Positions 47,166 through 62,338 of a stretch of DNA of 64,000 nt are shown in pieces; position 1 is the first letter of the stretch, and every line of letters begins with the position of its first letter. The notes under the pieces were generated by a model, which was given only the letters and a program-made list of their open reading frames with translations, did no database searches and was not told the DNA's origin. A program made the translations under genes and the position numbers. The DNA lies in assembly GCF_947507565.1 (NCBI RefSeq), contig NC_089191.1, positions 62,001-126,000 on the forward strand. Reading direction: 5' to 3'. The stretch comes from Oscarella lobularis (Eukaryota > Porifera > Homoscleromorpha > Homosclerophorida > Oscarellidae).

Positions 47166-50100
47166 ATGGCTGTCAATTCGGATATCGACTTTCATTTGCG
47201 TCACAATTACACTTGGTCGAGACTGCCGTCAGCCGTCAAACAAGTGAGGCCCCTTTCTTGGAGAAGGTCGCGATCGAATCGAGCTTCCCTTGGCCTAAAA
47301 AGGCGTTGGGCGACAACGAAAAGACGTGGAACAAAGCAGTCATAGACTACAGCGTCAAAAATCAGCTCCGATGGCGCGGCAACGTCGGTAGGAAAAAGCA
47401 GAAGAAAATAAAATCGATTATTTAATCAAAATTTCCACCACAGTTCGTCACGTGCACAAAGACGAACGCAAATATTACGAAAACCTATTAAAATACAGTC
47501 GGGAACATCTCATGGCAAGTCAAAGAAAATAAAAAATAAAAAATAAAAAATTTGAATTTTTCGACAGCTCTTTCCATATCATTTATCCGAAGTCATGGTC
47601 AAAGGATTGCGTGTGACTCCCTTTGCTTATTACTGTGAAATCCTACGAGATATCATGGACAATGAAAGGAGTTATGATTCATTGCCAAATTTCACTGCAG
47701 CAGATTGTAGATTAATTAATAATAATAATATTATTATTATTATAATGATTTCTTTAGGTCTTCGTTTACTTGGTATTGGAAGAAATCAATATATTGATCT
47801 TATGAATACTGGAAGAACGAAATCAGTTTGTAGTCTCTATTATTATTACATTACATGTGTATCTAATTATTTGGGTTCAGAAGTTCAGTTTTCGTAAACG
47901 AAGTACAAAAGAATTGCTACCAAAGAAACCCGTTCCCCTTCGCATCGTCGACTGGTGGTGGATCGTACACATTGGTCACGTGACTGAAGACGACATCAAA
48001 GTAAACTCGCATATTTAATTAATACAATACTACTATTTATTCTATATCATCTTAGATGTGTAATAAGGCGGAGCATAGTACAGTCGATATCCTAATCGAT
48101 CACGGACCCAAAAGAGCGGGAGAAATCGATTTCAAAGTCGTCCAAGGTCTCCATCCTTCCCCCACGTGACTCCACCACTATAAAACGCACTTAGGTCTCT
48201 ATTACAAGGGTCTAATTTATCTCGAAGTTCCCATAGACGACGGGGATTACATAACAGGTATTTATTATTTAGAAAAAGTGGGCGTGGTTTCTCGACTCCT
48301 CTCTCTAGTGCCTCCCCTTGAAGGATTCGTCATGAATCGCGTCCAGGGCGACTACTTTGAGACACTTCTCTATAAGATCTTTGTATCATTAGACGAACAC
48401 ACAAGCGTGGCGGAAGTAGAGCAGAACATTCATTATAAAAATTATTTAATCCGTTCTTTAGCTTGCTACAGTATTGCAGATCGATGTTCCCTTAGTAAAG
48501 GTAATGTACTAAATGAGATAAGAAGAAGACTTATCTCGGATTCTATAGAACGCTTTTTCCATGTACATCCGCCTTGGTTTCGCTTTCAAAAAAGGCGTCG
48601 AAGCCAATTGGGACACACTCGACGTCTCCTGGAAAGAACGACCCATAAGTGACGTCAGATCCGGGACAACGACAACGACGACTACGTCCACTGAGATAAC
48701 TCAGCTAATCGATTTAGATTCCGATTCTACGGATCCCCAACAGACGTCCCCCGCTCCGGAAAATCATTCGACGGACGGCGCATCCACTCCGCCGCCGCCA
48801 ATTGACACTCTCATCCCCCCAGGCAAGATAATAAATAATAAATAATATTATTAATATGTGGAGGACAGATTCCGGGTTTACTATGAGAATTGGGTTTCTT
48901 TTTGACTCCACTTTGACTGCGTTTCTTATGATGGGCAACTTGACTCCAGTGCGGCGACGGGGAACCTCTTTCCTTTCTTATTTAGCGTCGACTCTCTCTA
49001 GGGCCTCAAAACGCATGCCGTTACAATGTTTGAAGTAGGAAAACTCCCTGACGAATCTCTAGACAGTCTCCTAACCGAATTACATAAGGTAATAACATAG
49101 ATACACCGTTACATTTAGAAAAATAGTCCTCCTCCTCCTCCTCCTTGAATTGAGGTTGGCGATTTTGGCGAAGGAGAAGCGATGCGCTATTTCGAACACG
49201 CACTTACGTTACGAAATAGCTTGGAATTTCTTCGTCGGAATAAAGATTTGATGCCCATCGCTCCCCCGCTTAGTCCCATCGCCCAACAAGGGCTAGGAAT
49301 AGGTAATATTGATTAAATAACAAAGAGAGGAAACAAACCCGATGCTTAGATCTCTTACGATGCGAAAGCGTAAACAGTTTAGACGCGGCAACGTGTAGAA
49401 GAATACTCAATAAGAATTACAGGTCAGTGCTTATGAAAAAGTTACGATTTTTTTTATTTTTTGGCTGGTAGTCTTTTGGTGTCGATGGCACCGTTGAGTC
49501 AGGAAATTTCTCCCGTTTCGAGTGTCACTCCGCAGCACATTGGTCCCGCTATAGCCGAAGTTAATTCGGTTTGGTTCAAATTTTGGATTTATGAGAAATT
49601 GGGTTGTGGACCGTCGTCGATTTTGTTCACAAAGGGAACTCGTTTACGACGGCTTCCTCGCGTTTTCATGGTAACGAATTGCGACGGAAGAGTAAATATA
49701 AATAGTTTGGGTTTGTTTTTTTATTAGGATTACGATTTTTTATTATTGACTACTTGGGGTCACGATTCGTCGGTTGTCGCTTCGTCGAACGCTTTATTGT
49801 CCATAAACGACGCGCTGACCCATTCGCCCCTTCTCATTCAGGTATGGTGGGGAAATATAGATTATTTCCACATAGTCTCCATTTGAATTATTCAGGGCCA
49901 CGGACATCAAAACGAAGGCAAAACAATTCACGTCACGTTTCCCTTTGATTCGCTTGAAGATAATCCAAAAGGTAGTGATGTTAATTAATTAATTAATTAA
50001 TTATATTTATATTTTCTATCAGGTTCTTCGTTACGAAATATCGCCTCGCATCCTTCCATTGCCAAAATGCCTTCCTTTCTCGACGTTTCCAATAGCTGCG

Positions 50101-50661
50101 GCTTTTTCACGCTAATCAATACCGGTTCCGAGACCCGGAAGCGGCATTCAGTAGACGATTTACTCTCTACTGATGATGACGTCATTTCTGATGATACTCT
50201 GGAATCGTGGATTCCCTTGGAAGTTCATTTTGGACTTCCTCTTTTTGACGTTGACGTGAACAAGAGAGTGTGCGAAAAGGCAAGTGTGAAAAATTCGCTC
50301 TATGGGTACTGTAGCTTAGTTTTGTATGCAGATAGCAAAACATGGACTTTTTCATGAAAACAGGTACTTCTGTCTACTAAGTGTATCTAGTTAGTTTTTT
50401 TTCTTTTTGATAGGCTAGAATCCCTATTGCAGTCGAGCCGGAAATTGGCTCTTGAACTGCTCACATTCATAGATCAGCTTCTTGTAAGGGCAACATATGT
50501 AGTGGATTAAATAGTTTATCTTATTATTATCTCAGGATGAGCCGACTCCTAGGGATTTTTCTCCTGATGCCGTTGACTGGCAAGAATCGCGTATCATACC
50601 TCAACCGTCGCGCCACGTAGCATTTCTGAACAATAAACTGCAATTCTACAATTATTCGTAA
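47166..50661 (+). CDS. FAM91A1: FAM91A1, WDR11-complex/golgin adaptor
   Basis: Conserved vesicle-capture adaptor that links TBC1D23 to WDR11 at the trans-Golgi. Start ATG 47166 gives [20 protein letters not shown]. The match continues in order over about 18 exons: [40 protein letters not shown] followed by [92 protein letters not shown] then [40 protein letters not shown] and [20 protein letters not shown]. The C-terminal [15 protein letters not shown] ends at TAA 50659-50661. Both N- and C-terminal FAM91 domains are present. Confidence 0.95.
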
Positions 50662-50743
50662 GGTTTGTGTACGCATACAAGTGCATATGTGTATATGTAT
50701 ATACGGGAAATCGTCTCGGTTTGTGTCGACGGTTACCACGATA

Positions 50744-53700
50744 ATGGCGAACGTTGATTTGTTTATTCGAAACCAGCGAGCGAAATTAGACTCGGAGCGA
50801 GCGGAATTCACTTCAGAAACGTCGAACGTAAGCTACACTACCCGAGCATCATCGGAACGACGTAAAAATCGGTCTCGTTTAGCGAGAACGCGATTCGGAG
50901 CGTCGTCGCGCTCCCTCAAAGCCAAACGCTTTGTCATACGCTTCAGAAGGTCCTCGAAAAGGCAAGTCGAAACATGGATCGACGTTTCGCTTCGATTCGA
51001 GCTTTTTATAGAGTCGTCTCCCGCGGAAACGGGACTGAAACTTGGTCAATATGAAGACAAGCAGAAATTATTGAGAGAGGAACGAAAAAAGGAATATCAA
51101 CAGTATCTAGCCAAAGTAGCCTCATTTTCTTAGTCACTCGCAGGGAAAAAACGAACTTTAATTTTTAAAGCAGAATGAAAAAGGAAGTCGTAAATTTCAG
51201 AAAGAGAACGAATACAGGGAAAAAGTGAGACATTTATAATTAATACTTTATAAATAATTAATAATTAATGGTAGGATGACGTATATGAAGAAAGGCAAAC
51301 GCTTAGAGAAAAACGACAAAGAGAACTCGCACAACCCCAAAGGGTTAGTTAGAAAAAGAAAATAATTTATCTCTAGTTACGTTTTTGGTTTAGAGACGGC
51401 AATGGAGGGACGAAGACATGGACGATTATTACGCGGACATGTTGAGAAGAAAACGCGAAGAAGAAAACCGCTACAGATCAAGAAAATTTGAAACGGCACG
51501 CCCTCGTCGTCGCTATGACGACGACGACAACGACGACGATGATTGGTCTAGAAATTGGCGACCGATTTCTCACGAAGAGGAGAGGAGAGCTAAGAGACGA
51601 GAAGGAGGCGATCTCCATGGCGATCGTAGCAAAAGAACGTCATCAGCGCCGTTGGCGCGAAGCCCTCTACCCATTCGCGGCATTGCGTCGCTCATGACGA
51701 CGACAACCAAACATGAAATAGAGGCGGAGAAGAGAATGAAACAAGCCGCGTATGCCGACGAATTGAGATCCCAAATGGGAGAAAGGTAAGATCTTCAGAA
51801 GCCCCCATTCACAGAAGCGTAACGCGATTGGTCACTTGCCTTTGTGACATCAGTCTCTTTGTGTGACCATATTTGGAAGTTAGGTTACGTAATCCCCATT
51901 CGTGATTGGTCGCTTGCCTTTTGTGACATCATTGACTACCCTAAGATAAGTCTCTTCTAGTAGAAGACCCGAACCAAGGCAAAGAAGAGAAAGACGACCG
52001 CCGCCGCCTCCGAAGCCAATACTTAAAGTAAAAAATATCTTATTTCTTCTATTTATTTTATTGTTTTTCTTTTCTAGTCGTGGGATTATGACGATTTTCA
52101 TGAGGATGATTTTGATGTTGAAGAGGATGACGATTGGCTGGAAAAATGGACTCGTCGTCCATCTCGTCGCGCTCGATCTCATCACTACAGAGAACCGGCG
52201 TCGCCCGTTCAACTACGAAGAAGCCGAGTTCGATTTGAAGAAGAAGATGACGTGGAGCAAATCGAGAGACGTGTTCCACGCGAAAGAAAATATCGGAATA
52301 GTAGAGAAGAGGCGGAGGAGGAGGAGAGGGGTTCCAATACGTCGCCTTGGGGCGGAGAAAGTGGCCAGCAAAAACGGGGCTTCAATAAGGAAGCGTATAG
52401 ACGAGAACTTGATGAGCAGATGAGACGGAAAAGAGAAGCGCGCGAAGCTGAAAAACGCAAGAAAGACGAGTGAGTGAGAGTGACGTCACAAAGACAAGTG
52501 ACCAATCACGCGAATCGAGCTTGATATTAATCATCTTAGGTTTGAACGTAAGAAAGATGAGGAGATAGCAAATTATGATCCGTGGGGAAAGGGCGGGGCC
52601 GGCGCTCCCATGAAGACACGTGACGGAAGAGTTGTAACTGATTTACGTCAAATGAGATTTGAAAACAATAGCAAGAGTATGGGAATTGAATCGGGAAGAG
52701 ATAGCAGAGCGACTTCACGTCAAGCTGACGATACTAATAACCCTTCACCAATACGAGGAGTAAAGGAAAGGGAGGAAGAACCTCAGAATCAATACAATTC
52801 ACATCCAAATCCAGTAGAAATAATAATAGTACATGTGTATAAATTATTTATTTATTTTCTCTTATTAGACGTCGAATGATGGCTCGCCTAGAGATAGAAA
52901 ATTGACGGCTCAAGAAGAGTATAAAGAGTATCTTTTGAAGCAGGTTGAGGAACGAAAGGCGAAAAAGGAACGCGAAGCGGAGGAGAAGCGACGCGAAGAG
53001 GAGCGCATAGCGAAGAAAATCGAACAGGATTTGGAAATCATGAAGCGCGAGTACGAAGCCGAAGTGGAGAAGCAGAAGCGAAAGCAAGACGAAGTTCGAC
53101 GACAGAACGAGGAATTGAAAGCGGCGGCGGCGACGGCGGCACGAGAAGCGAAACGAAAAGCCGAAGAGGAAAAGGAGAGAGAAAGAAGACAAGTCGAAGG
53201 GGAGAAGCGAAACGAAGATCAACGGGTAAATATTCAAGAAAAACGATTTTTTAGTTCATATGTGTCTCTATAGAGGGGGAATTTTACTCAGAGAGCCGTT
53301 TCTCCGCCTGTACCGGCTGTTGCTCAAAAGATTTCGTATAGAAATGACGAAAGGGTAAGACCAATTCATTCACGCTAGCAACGCAACGTAATTGGTCCGC
53401 TTGCCTTTGTGACGTCACTCCTCTTGACCTTATTTGGACTCGGCTCTACTAACTTTCGAATTTTGTTCTAAAGGGATCGTCTCCACCTGTTCCTACCTTG
53501 CGAAAGGAGAGAATTGAGGTGGAGGAAAGGATTGAGGCGGCTCCTCTCGCTCCTCAAGTATCTGATCATCATATACGTCATCAATATCAGCAACAGCGAG
53601 CAATAACAAATGAAAATCAGGTGATTTTGCAACAGCTCTCTCTAATGAGACAACAGCTTCAAATGGAGCAGGAAAAACTCAAAGCTCAGAAAGAAAAAGA

Positions 53701-54590
53701 ACGGGTTAACAGCACACCTATATATCTATTGCAATTTTTAAATTTTTTCTATAGGAACTTCTCGCTTCATTGGATTATCATCGCCAAGATCCGTCTCCAA
53801 AGCGAAGAGATCCCTCTGATATATTTGAATTTGCACGATCTGGAGGAAAGAAGGCAATTGCCTATAGAAAACAAGATCAAGTAAATCCCTCCTAATTAAT
53901 TAAATATAATAATCATATCACAACGTTAGGCCATTCTCTACGGTGGAGAATCCGTACGAGCCCCCGCCGAATTTAATAAATTGAAATATCAATGTATGAT
54001 CTTTGGGGTGGGTGAACGCAATTTTTTAATCAAAGTTAAATAAATATAGCTGCGTCCGAGTCTCGAAAGGCGTTTTGGGATACGTTTCCTGATCCGCCTG
54101 GAGATTTGGACTCTCTCGATTTGCAACAGCAAGCTCTATTGCGACAACAAGGAGAGGAAATCGAACAACTAAAACGAAGTTCGTCTGCAAAATCAAAACG
54201 ATCTTTGCCAGGAGAAAGCGAATATTTGGACATTGAGGATGAAAAACATGAGATGGGTCCAAGGGAGAGAAGACGATGGAAAAACCAGCAAAAAGTATAG
54301 AGAAAGAAGAATTGAATTTATTTAATTAAAGAAAAAATTTCTAATAGGATAATTTGTCTCTGGTTACTACGAGCTCTTTTAATGTGGACGAAATAGCGGC
54401 GAAGAACGCAGAACGATTGCGTCGACTTGAAATGATTACGAAAGGTGAGGGGGGTCCCTCCAACGGAGACGTACTGGATCGATTTATGAGGGAGCATCAT
54501 ATACAAGGAAGAGGAAATCGAGACGTTGATTTGGCCTCGGAGACGAGTCTCGAAGCGGAAACACTTCTGAGGCCGGGATCACAAGTGTAG
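50744..54590 (+). CDS. CSPP1: CSPP1, centrosome/spindle pole and ciliary protein
   Basis: Microtubule-lumen-associated centrosomal and ciliary protein. ATG 50744 gives MANVDLFIRNQRAKLDSERA, like CSPP1 MADSLDEFIEEQKARL. Then come Lys/Glu/Arg-rich exons predicted as coiled coil. The diagnostic block YDPWGKGGAGAPMKTRDGRV then VTDLRQMRF is at about 52570-52660 (vertebrate YNPWGKGGGGAPLRD). A long coiled coil spans 52900-53230. LDSLDLQQQALLRQQGEEIE is at 54110-54170, GPRERRRWKNQQ at 54260, and SSFNVDEIAAKNAERLRRLE at 54370-54430; the end is LLRPGSQV at 54590. About fifteen exons. It begins 82 bp after the FAM91A1 stop. Several introns carry a shared CCAAT/CRE-like module. Confidence 0.92.
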
Positions 54591-55559
54591 TTTAGGATTC
54601 AACTCTCATTTAATTAATAAAAGACAAAGACGCGTTCAAAAACGTATCGTTCTGTCCTTCTATCTGCGCCACGTTTCCACCTAAAAAACGATAGTTAGTC
54701 ACTGCCAAATAATCGTTTTACGTACCTTTTGGTTGCGTCCGTATTCGCGTTACCCAGGCTACACCGCGGGGAGGTTCGGACGCGTCGTAGCCCAGGGAAG
54801 TCTTCGCAAAGCGATGACCCCCTTCCAAAAAGTTTCGGGCGAGTTGCGGGTCCTCGGCCACTCCATTCAGTACCCACCTGGATGAGGATCGGCCCCTAAT
54901 ACCGAAACCCCGGTGCGCTGGTACCAAAGCCTTCGGTATGTCTTCCTGAGAAGAACCGGGCCTTGTGGAGTGGAGAAAGGCTGACCACTGCTTGTAGGAG
55001 TCGACAATGAAGACAGTGCAATGGAGGAATCGAAGGCTCCTGGACTGGATCATCGTCGGTCTAATCGCGTCGTTCGGGTGAGAAAAGTGCCGGCAACCAG
55101 ACCATAGTTGAACACCCCCTCCAAGTCGTACCCGCTCGAGCCTAGCGCGGGCCGTACTTGTTGACGACAATAAGACCTCGGACGATCCGTCTGCCCAGTG
55201 CGTAGACCGAGGCCGAAGCCCCCCATCGCCCTGCCTACAGGCTCCGGCACGGAATTAACCGTGGGCCACGCTGAGATCCAACTATCCTCACTTGCCTTCT
55301 GCCAAATCTCCCGAGCCAGTCCTCTCAAGGATGAGACGCGGCGAACCGCGACGCACCCACCCTCAGCCGCAACTGAAGGAAAATCGGTGTGCACTTCGCT
55401 TATGAACAGCGTAACCCCGCCCATCGCGCTCATTGGTCCGCTGCGATCACGTGGGGCTCGCCTAGCGCTCTGGTTGGTCGGTAACATAGAGGTGCGAAAA
55501 GAAAACCGGTTTTGGTTATTGATTGCATAACTATCACGCCTCGCATCGAAAAAAAAAAG
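54591..55559. other. unassigned GC-rich 0.95-kb region, possible minus-strand gene
   Basis: The minus strand has two overlapping long open frames: 55050-55487 from a true ATG (MLPTNQSARRAPRDRSG), and about 54718-55240 with no clear ATG. The second ends at a GTACGT donor at about 54724, and an acceptor TTTTTTAG at about 54682 would extend it by GGNVAQIEGQNDTFLNASLS to a stop at about 54616. That splice pair suggests a real gene, but neither protein resembles a family I know. GC bias alone can keep frames open. CCAAT and CACGTG sites at 55434-55456 belong to the + strand promoter. Confidence 0.3.
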
Positions 55560-55938
55560 ATGGCTCGACTAAACAACGACGCAAACAACGACGCTTTTAT
55601 GTAAGTCTTTTGCTTCTTTCTTTCTTTCGCTATTTCGCCAACGATTTCGCCGCTCATCTTCGTCCCTTAGCGCACTTTCGCTTCGTTCAAAATCGGCGAA
55701 ATGGCTGCAGAAAAAGCGTCGTGTGCTCGCCGCAACTCTTTGTTCAGCCTTTTCGTCTACGCTGATGTCCTCGCCGAGCTCCGTGTTCTCGGATAAGCCG
55801 CCTTTAGGTCAGAAAACGCAATCGAGCCCATTCCTTAGACGAATCGCGTCAAGCGGACGTTCAACGCTTACCGCTGTCTTCTTTTTTAATCAATCCGCTC
55901 GGGGAAAACGCAAATCGAATCGCCAGCGAAGCCAATAG
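55560..55938 (+). CDS. small spliced hypothetical protein
   Basis: ATG 55560-55562 (MARLNNDANNDAF) has a good GTAAGT donor at about 55601 and a CTTAG acceptor at about 55671. Joining them leaves one open frame of about 100 residues to TAG 55936-55938. The protein is basic and Ser-rich (SSPFLRRIASSGRSTL, ARGKRKSNRQRSQ) with no recognised domain. A CACGTG and a CCAAT box lie 100-125 bp upstream. It could be an independent gene or a 5' leader gene for the downstream helicase locus. Confidence 0.45.
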
Positions 55939-56180
55939 AAGAATTTTCGAGTGAAAATGCTTTTGATGACGTCATCGATAACGAACCTCGACCTGGACGA
56001 AGAGCTTATAATACAATCATAATTTTTATTTAATAATCACAATCTTTATAATTGAATTGAATTGTATTTTTTGGTTTATAAAATAATTAAAGTAGCCGGC
56101 GCTTCCCACTTGCTCGCACATACACTCGCGCCTAACGCACGCGCGCGTGCACGCGTTCTCTGTGCTCTCGTCCCAAAACG
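55939..56180. other. intergenic spacer
   Basis: A/T-rich then GC-rich spacer with a GCGCGCGTGCACGCG stretch at about 56140; no gene seen. Confidence 0.4.
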
Positions 56181-58641
<2,461 letters not shown>

Positions 58642-58817
58642 AGGAGTGGTTTTCTTCCTCACAAGGAAAGCTCAAAGTTTAATTTTTTTGTTCAGAGTTA
58701 CGTTCTATATGTAAAACTTCATTAAAACAGAGAGTCGTTACGAATTAAATAAAAACGTCATCATCAATGGCACGTGATGAATTAAATAATTTAGCACGTG
58801 ATTAGCGTTCTCCCCAA

Positions 58818-60718
58818 ATGGCTGACTTCGATCTCACGAGCGTCGTTGGCCAGCATTTAGATCGGCATCTCGTCTTGCCATTGCTCGAGTTTCAGAGCGA
58901 GAAAGAGGTAAAGAAAAAGCGGGGTCCCTTTCGAGGGAACAGCGCCGAAAAGAACATTTCCTATAGCTCTACGACGAGAAATCGATCCTCGAAGGCAAAC
59001 TGAATCTTCTAAAACAAACAAACATGGTAAAACGATTAGAAAAACGGGGGTCCCAGCATAAATTTCTCCCTTTTTGAGGTCGATTTGGCTTTGGACACTC
59101 ATCACGTGCTCCACGGAAGCGGCGACGGCGAAGAGGACCTAATCGATCGACGAAAACACGTCGTCGAACAGCTCAAAGCACTCCAAAACCAAACCGAACC
59201 AATAGTAAAGATATTCGAAAGCGAAGACTTTCAACAACACGTGCAAACAACAAGGTAAATACTATTTAATTATTTCCATATCGTGATCTTTTCTTTAGAG
59301 ACGGTCGACTCCTATTCGAGTACCTGGAACGCGAGCACGGAGTCCGTAGCATAAACCCTTATAGTTTATATATAATTTATATAATTTTTATGTAGTTTCA
59401 AGCCGACATGTTGAATACGTTGTATGACTATGCTAAGTTTTTGTATGAATGTGGCAACTATTCGGATGCGTCTGAATATCTTTATTTTTACAAAGTCTTG
59501 GTAAGAAAATGAATCAATGGGAAGGAATCAATAGATATATATATATTTCTTATAGACTCCTACATCGGATAAGAATGTGATGAATACTCTCTGGGGAAAA
59601 TTAGCGTGCGAAATTCTAATGCAAAATTGGGATACGGCTTATGAAGAAATGCAGAAACTCAAAGACGTCATAGACAATCAAATGGTAACAATAAATAATT
59701 AATTAATTAATTAATTAATTTTTCTTTAGTCGTCGGACCGGCCTCTTATTCTTCTACAACAGCGAACGTGGCTCTTACATTGGGGCCTCTTTGTTTTCTT
59801 CAATTTGAGTCCAACGACAAAAGGACGCGAGGCTCTCATTCAACTCTGTCTCTATCAGCCGTCGTATTTGAATGCAATTCAGACGACGTGTCCGCACATT
59901 TTGCGCTATTTGAGTACGGCTGTCGTTGTGAGTTCGAGTTCAAAACGACGAAACTTCATCAAGGAACTCGTCAAAGTCATAGAACAGGTTTTAATTATTA
60001 ATTAATTATTAATTAAATGAGATTTTTCTTATAGGAACAATATGCGTATCGTGATCCTATTACGGAATTTATTGAGTGTCTCTACGTTAATTTTGATTTT
60101 GACGGAGCCGAGAAAAAGCTGAAGGAGTGCGAAACGGTGAAGGAAAAATAATAATTAATAATCCCCATGTTAATGATAATGATACAGGTGTTACTAAATG
60201 ATTTCTTTCTGGTCGCCTGTCACGACGACTTCATCGAAAACGCGCGCGTTATGATTTTTGAGACGTTCTGTCGCATTCATCGCTGCATGAGTATTAGGTA
60301 ACTATTATTAGTATTATAGAGACTTCTTCTTATATGTGTTTTAGTATGTTGGCTCAGAAGTTGAATATGACTACTGAGGAGGCGGAACGTTGGATAGTGA
60401 ATATGATACGTAGCACGTCATTAGATGCGAAAATCGATTTGAAAATGGTTAGTTTTTTGGGGTATAGTATTTTTTCTAAATTTATTTTAAAACCTTGAAG
60501 GGTCATGTTGTCATGAATGCTCATGTGCAGTCGGTGCACCAGCAGGTGATTGAAAAGACCAAGGGGCTTGCCTTTCGGAGTCAAGTTCTTTCGAATAATA
60601 TTGAGAAACGAGCATCGGCCAGAAAATCGGGACCAGAATGGGTGCGGGTCTCACAGAATGCATATATGGATTTATTTTTAATTTTTCTTAGGCGTGGGGT
60701 CGACCGGATCATTTTTGA
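58818..60718 (+). CDS. EIF3E: EIF3E (eIF3e/INT6), translation initiation factor 3 subunit E
   Basis: PCI-domain subunit of the eIF3 complex. ATG 58818 gives [20 protein letters not shown] then [10 protein letters not shown]. The match continues through [160 protein letters not shown] and the PCI/winged-helix part [20 protein letters not shown], then [20 protein letters not shown]. It ends [10 protein letters not shown] with TGA 60716-60718. About twelve exons with 40-80-bp introns. Two CACGTG sites lie just upstream (about 58771 and 58796). Confidence 0.97.
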
Positions 60719-60865
60719 GAAGAGACAAGTGCATGCGAAGTACTGTAGTGAATCTCTTTACTCTAAACAACGGGCCATGACAACAGCGTTTCTCACGTGA
60801 TCGAAACGCCCATATATGGATGCTTACGTCGCGTGACGCAACTTACGTACTTCTCAAACGCGATC

Positions 60866-62118
60866 ATGAAACAGCTTCCTCGCGATCTGGAGAGTGAGGA
60901 TCGCCGCTCTCCTCCTCCTCCGGGGATGAAGAGTTGTTGTATCTGTTTTACTCCTAAGCAAGGAACCGTTCTTTTGGGTATTCTTCATTTGGTAAGCGTG
61001 TCCTGAGAACGCTAAGGGGGCCCCAGACCGAAAGTGCCGAATCCTCGAGTCGGATTCGTAAATCGTTAACGTTTCGCCGCGAAACGGGAGTGATTAGACG
61101 AGTCTAAGCGCGATAAAACGCCATAACCGGAACTCCCCGAGCCTCGGAGATGACACTCCAAAGTTGTCGTCTAAAATGCCCTAGAGCGTTATTCGAATGT
61201 CGCGAAACGCTCCTAGTATTCCTAAAGCGAGGGACTCGGGGTGAGGCCTCCTTTGGGGAAACGCTCGCGCCGGATACGAGCGCGCTTTCACCGCGCGTCA
61301 CGTTTCTTCCAGCTCAAGCACACGGCAGGACTCGTATTCTGCTGCATTTACCTCCTAAACCAATCACTTCACGACAAACTTACAAAGATCTTCTATCGAG
61401 CCGAACAGGAAGCTCTTCTTTATCGTGATGACGGCTCCAGTGATTATAGCTACTTCTGGAGCGGTGGATACAGCAGCTCCATGACGTACGACGAGTTTGA
61501 AGACAGCTTGATCTTTATGGCCAAAGTTGGAGCTGGATTGGCTACTCTTCTCTTTATCATTGCAATGTTTCTTCTTCATGGAGTAGCCAATGTAATGGAG
61601 ACGGTTTTAACGTGCGCTGTTCTATGGGTCTCTCTCTCTCTCTCTTTAGCGTAAGCCTGGCTTTGTGCTGCCATTCTATATCTATGGCATCTTTGATATT
61701 GGTTTTACCATCTTTTGGATATTTCAATATTGCACTGATGCTCTCACCAAGGTAATCATAATAAATAATTGAATTATTTATTATTGATAAATGTCTTGTA
61801 ATGTATTAGTATGAATTTGCTGGCTTGTGTGCATTCCTCGTCATTCTCTTTTTCAAAGTAAGAAAAACCAATAGCCTAACCTATTAATTAATTTTAATTA
61901 ATCCTTATAGATCTATTTCATGGGCTGTGTGTGGTCAACTTACAGACAAATCCAGTGGGAAAAGAGCATCAAACCACTCACCGGCACACTTGGAATGGTA
62001 ACGTCACGTGCACCTATAATAAATAAATAAATAATAACAGTGGTTCCCACAGAATTTGCCACCCAAATATGAAGAAGCCATAAGAAATGGAGACTTGCCT
62101 CCGGCCTACGTCCCATAG
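60866..62118 (+). CDS. LAPTM4-like lysosomal four-transmembrane protein
   Basis: ATG 60866 gives MKQLPRDLESEDRRSPPPPG then MKSCCICFTPKQGTVLLGIL, a short acidic/Pro-rich N-terminus before TM1. After an intron of about 320 bp come TAGLVFCCIYLLNQSLHDKL, a lumenal loop with YRDDGSSDYSYFWSGGYSSS, TM2 (VGAGLATLLFIIAMFLLHGV), TM3 (FVLPFYIYGIFDIGFTIFWI), TM4 (AGLCAFLVILFFKIYFMGCV) and the tail LPPKYEEA...LPPAYVP. The two PPxY motifs are the usual docking sites for NEDD4-type ligases in LAPTM4/5. TAG at 62116-62118. A CACGTG at about 60797 lies in the gap after EIF3E. Confidence 0.82.
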
Positions 62119-62338
62119 AAGGTAAGAAGGAAAGGGAGGACATCTGCTGAACTTAGCAAAGCATTTGTGTCTGTTGTTCAATGTTATGTCAATTGTTTTA
62201 CTTTAGCCAGTGAAACAAAACCAATCACTATTATCCTACATTGCGAAAAGGCAATGTACGATGATTCTGATTGCAAAAAATCTATACTTCACTCTCCTAA
62301 AAGAACCCCCTTTGTATGAATAGCTCTTCTATCTTTTC

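Noticed and set aside
55671-55938. PCNA-interacting (PIP) box in STLTAVFFF of the small ORF
   Set aside because: The spacing of the hydrophobic and aromatic residues does not fit the PIP consensus and the leading Gln is missing.
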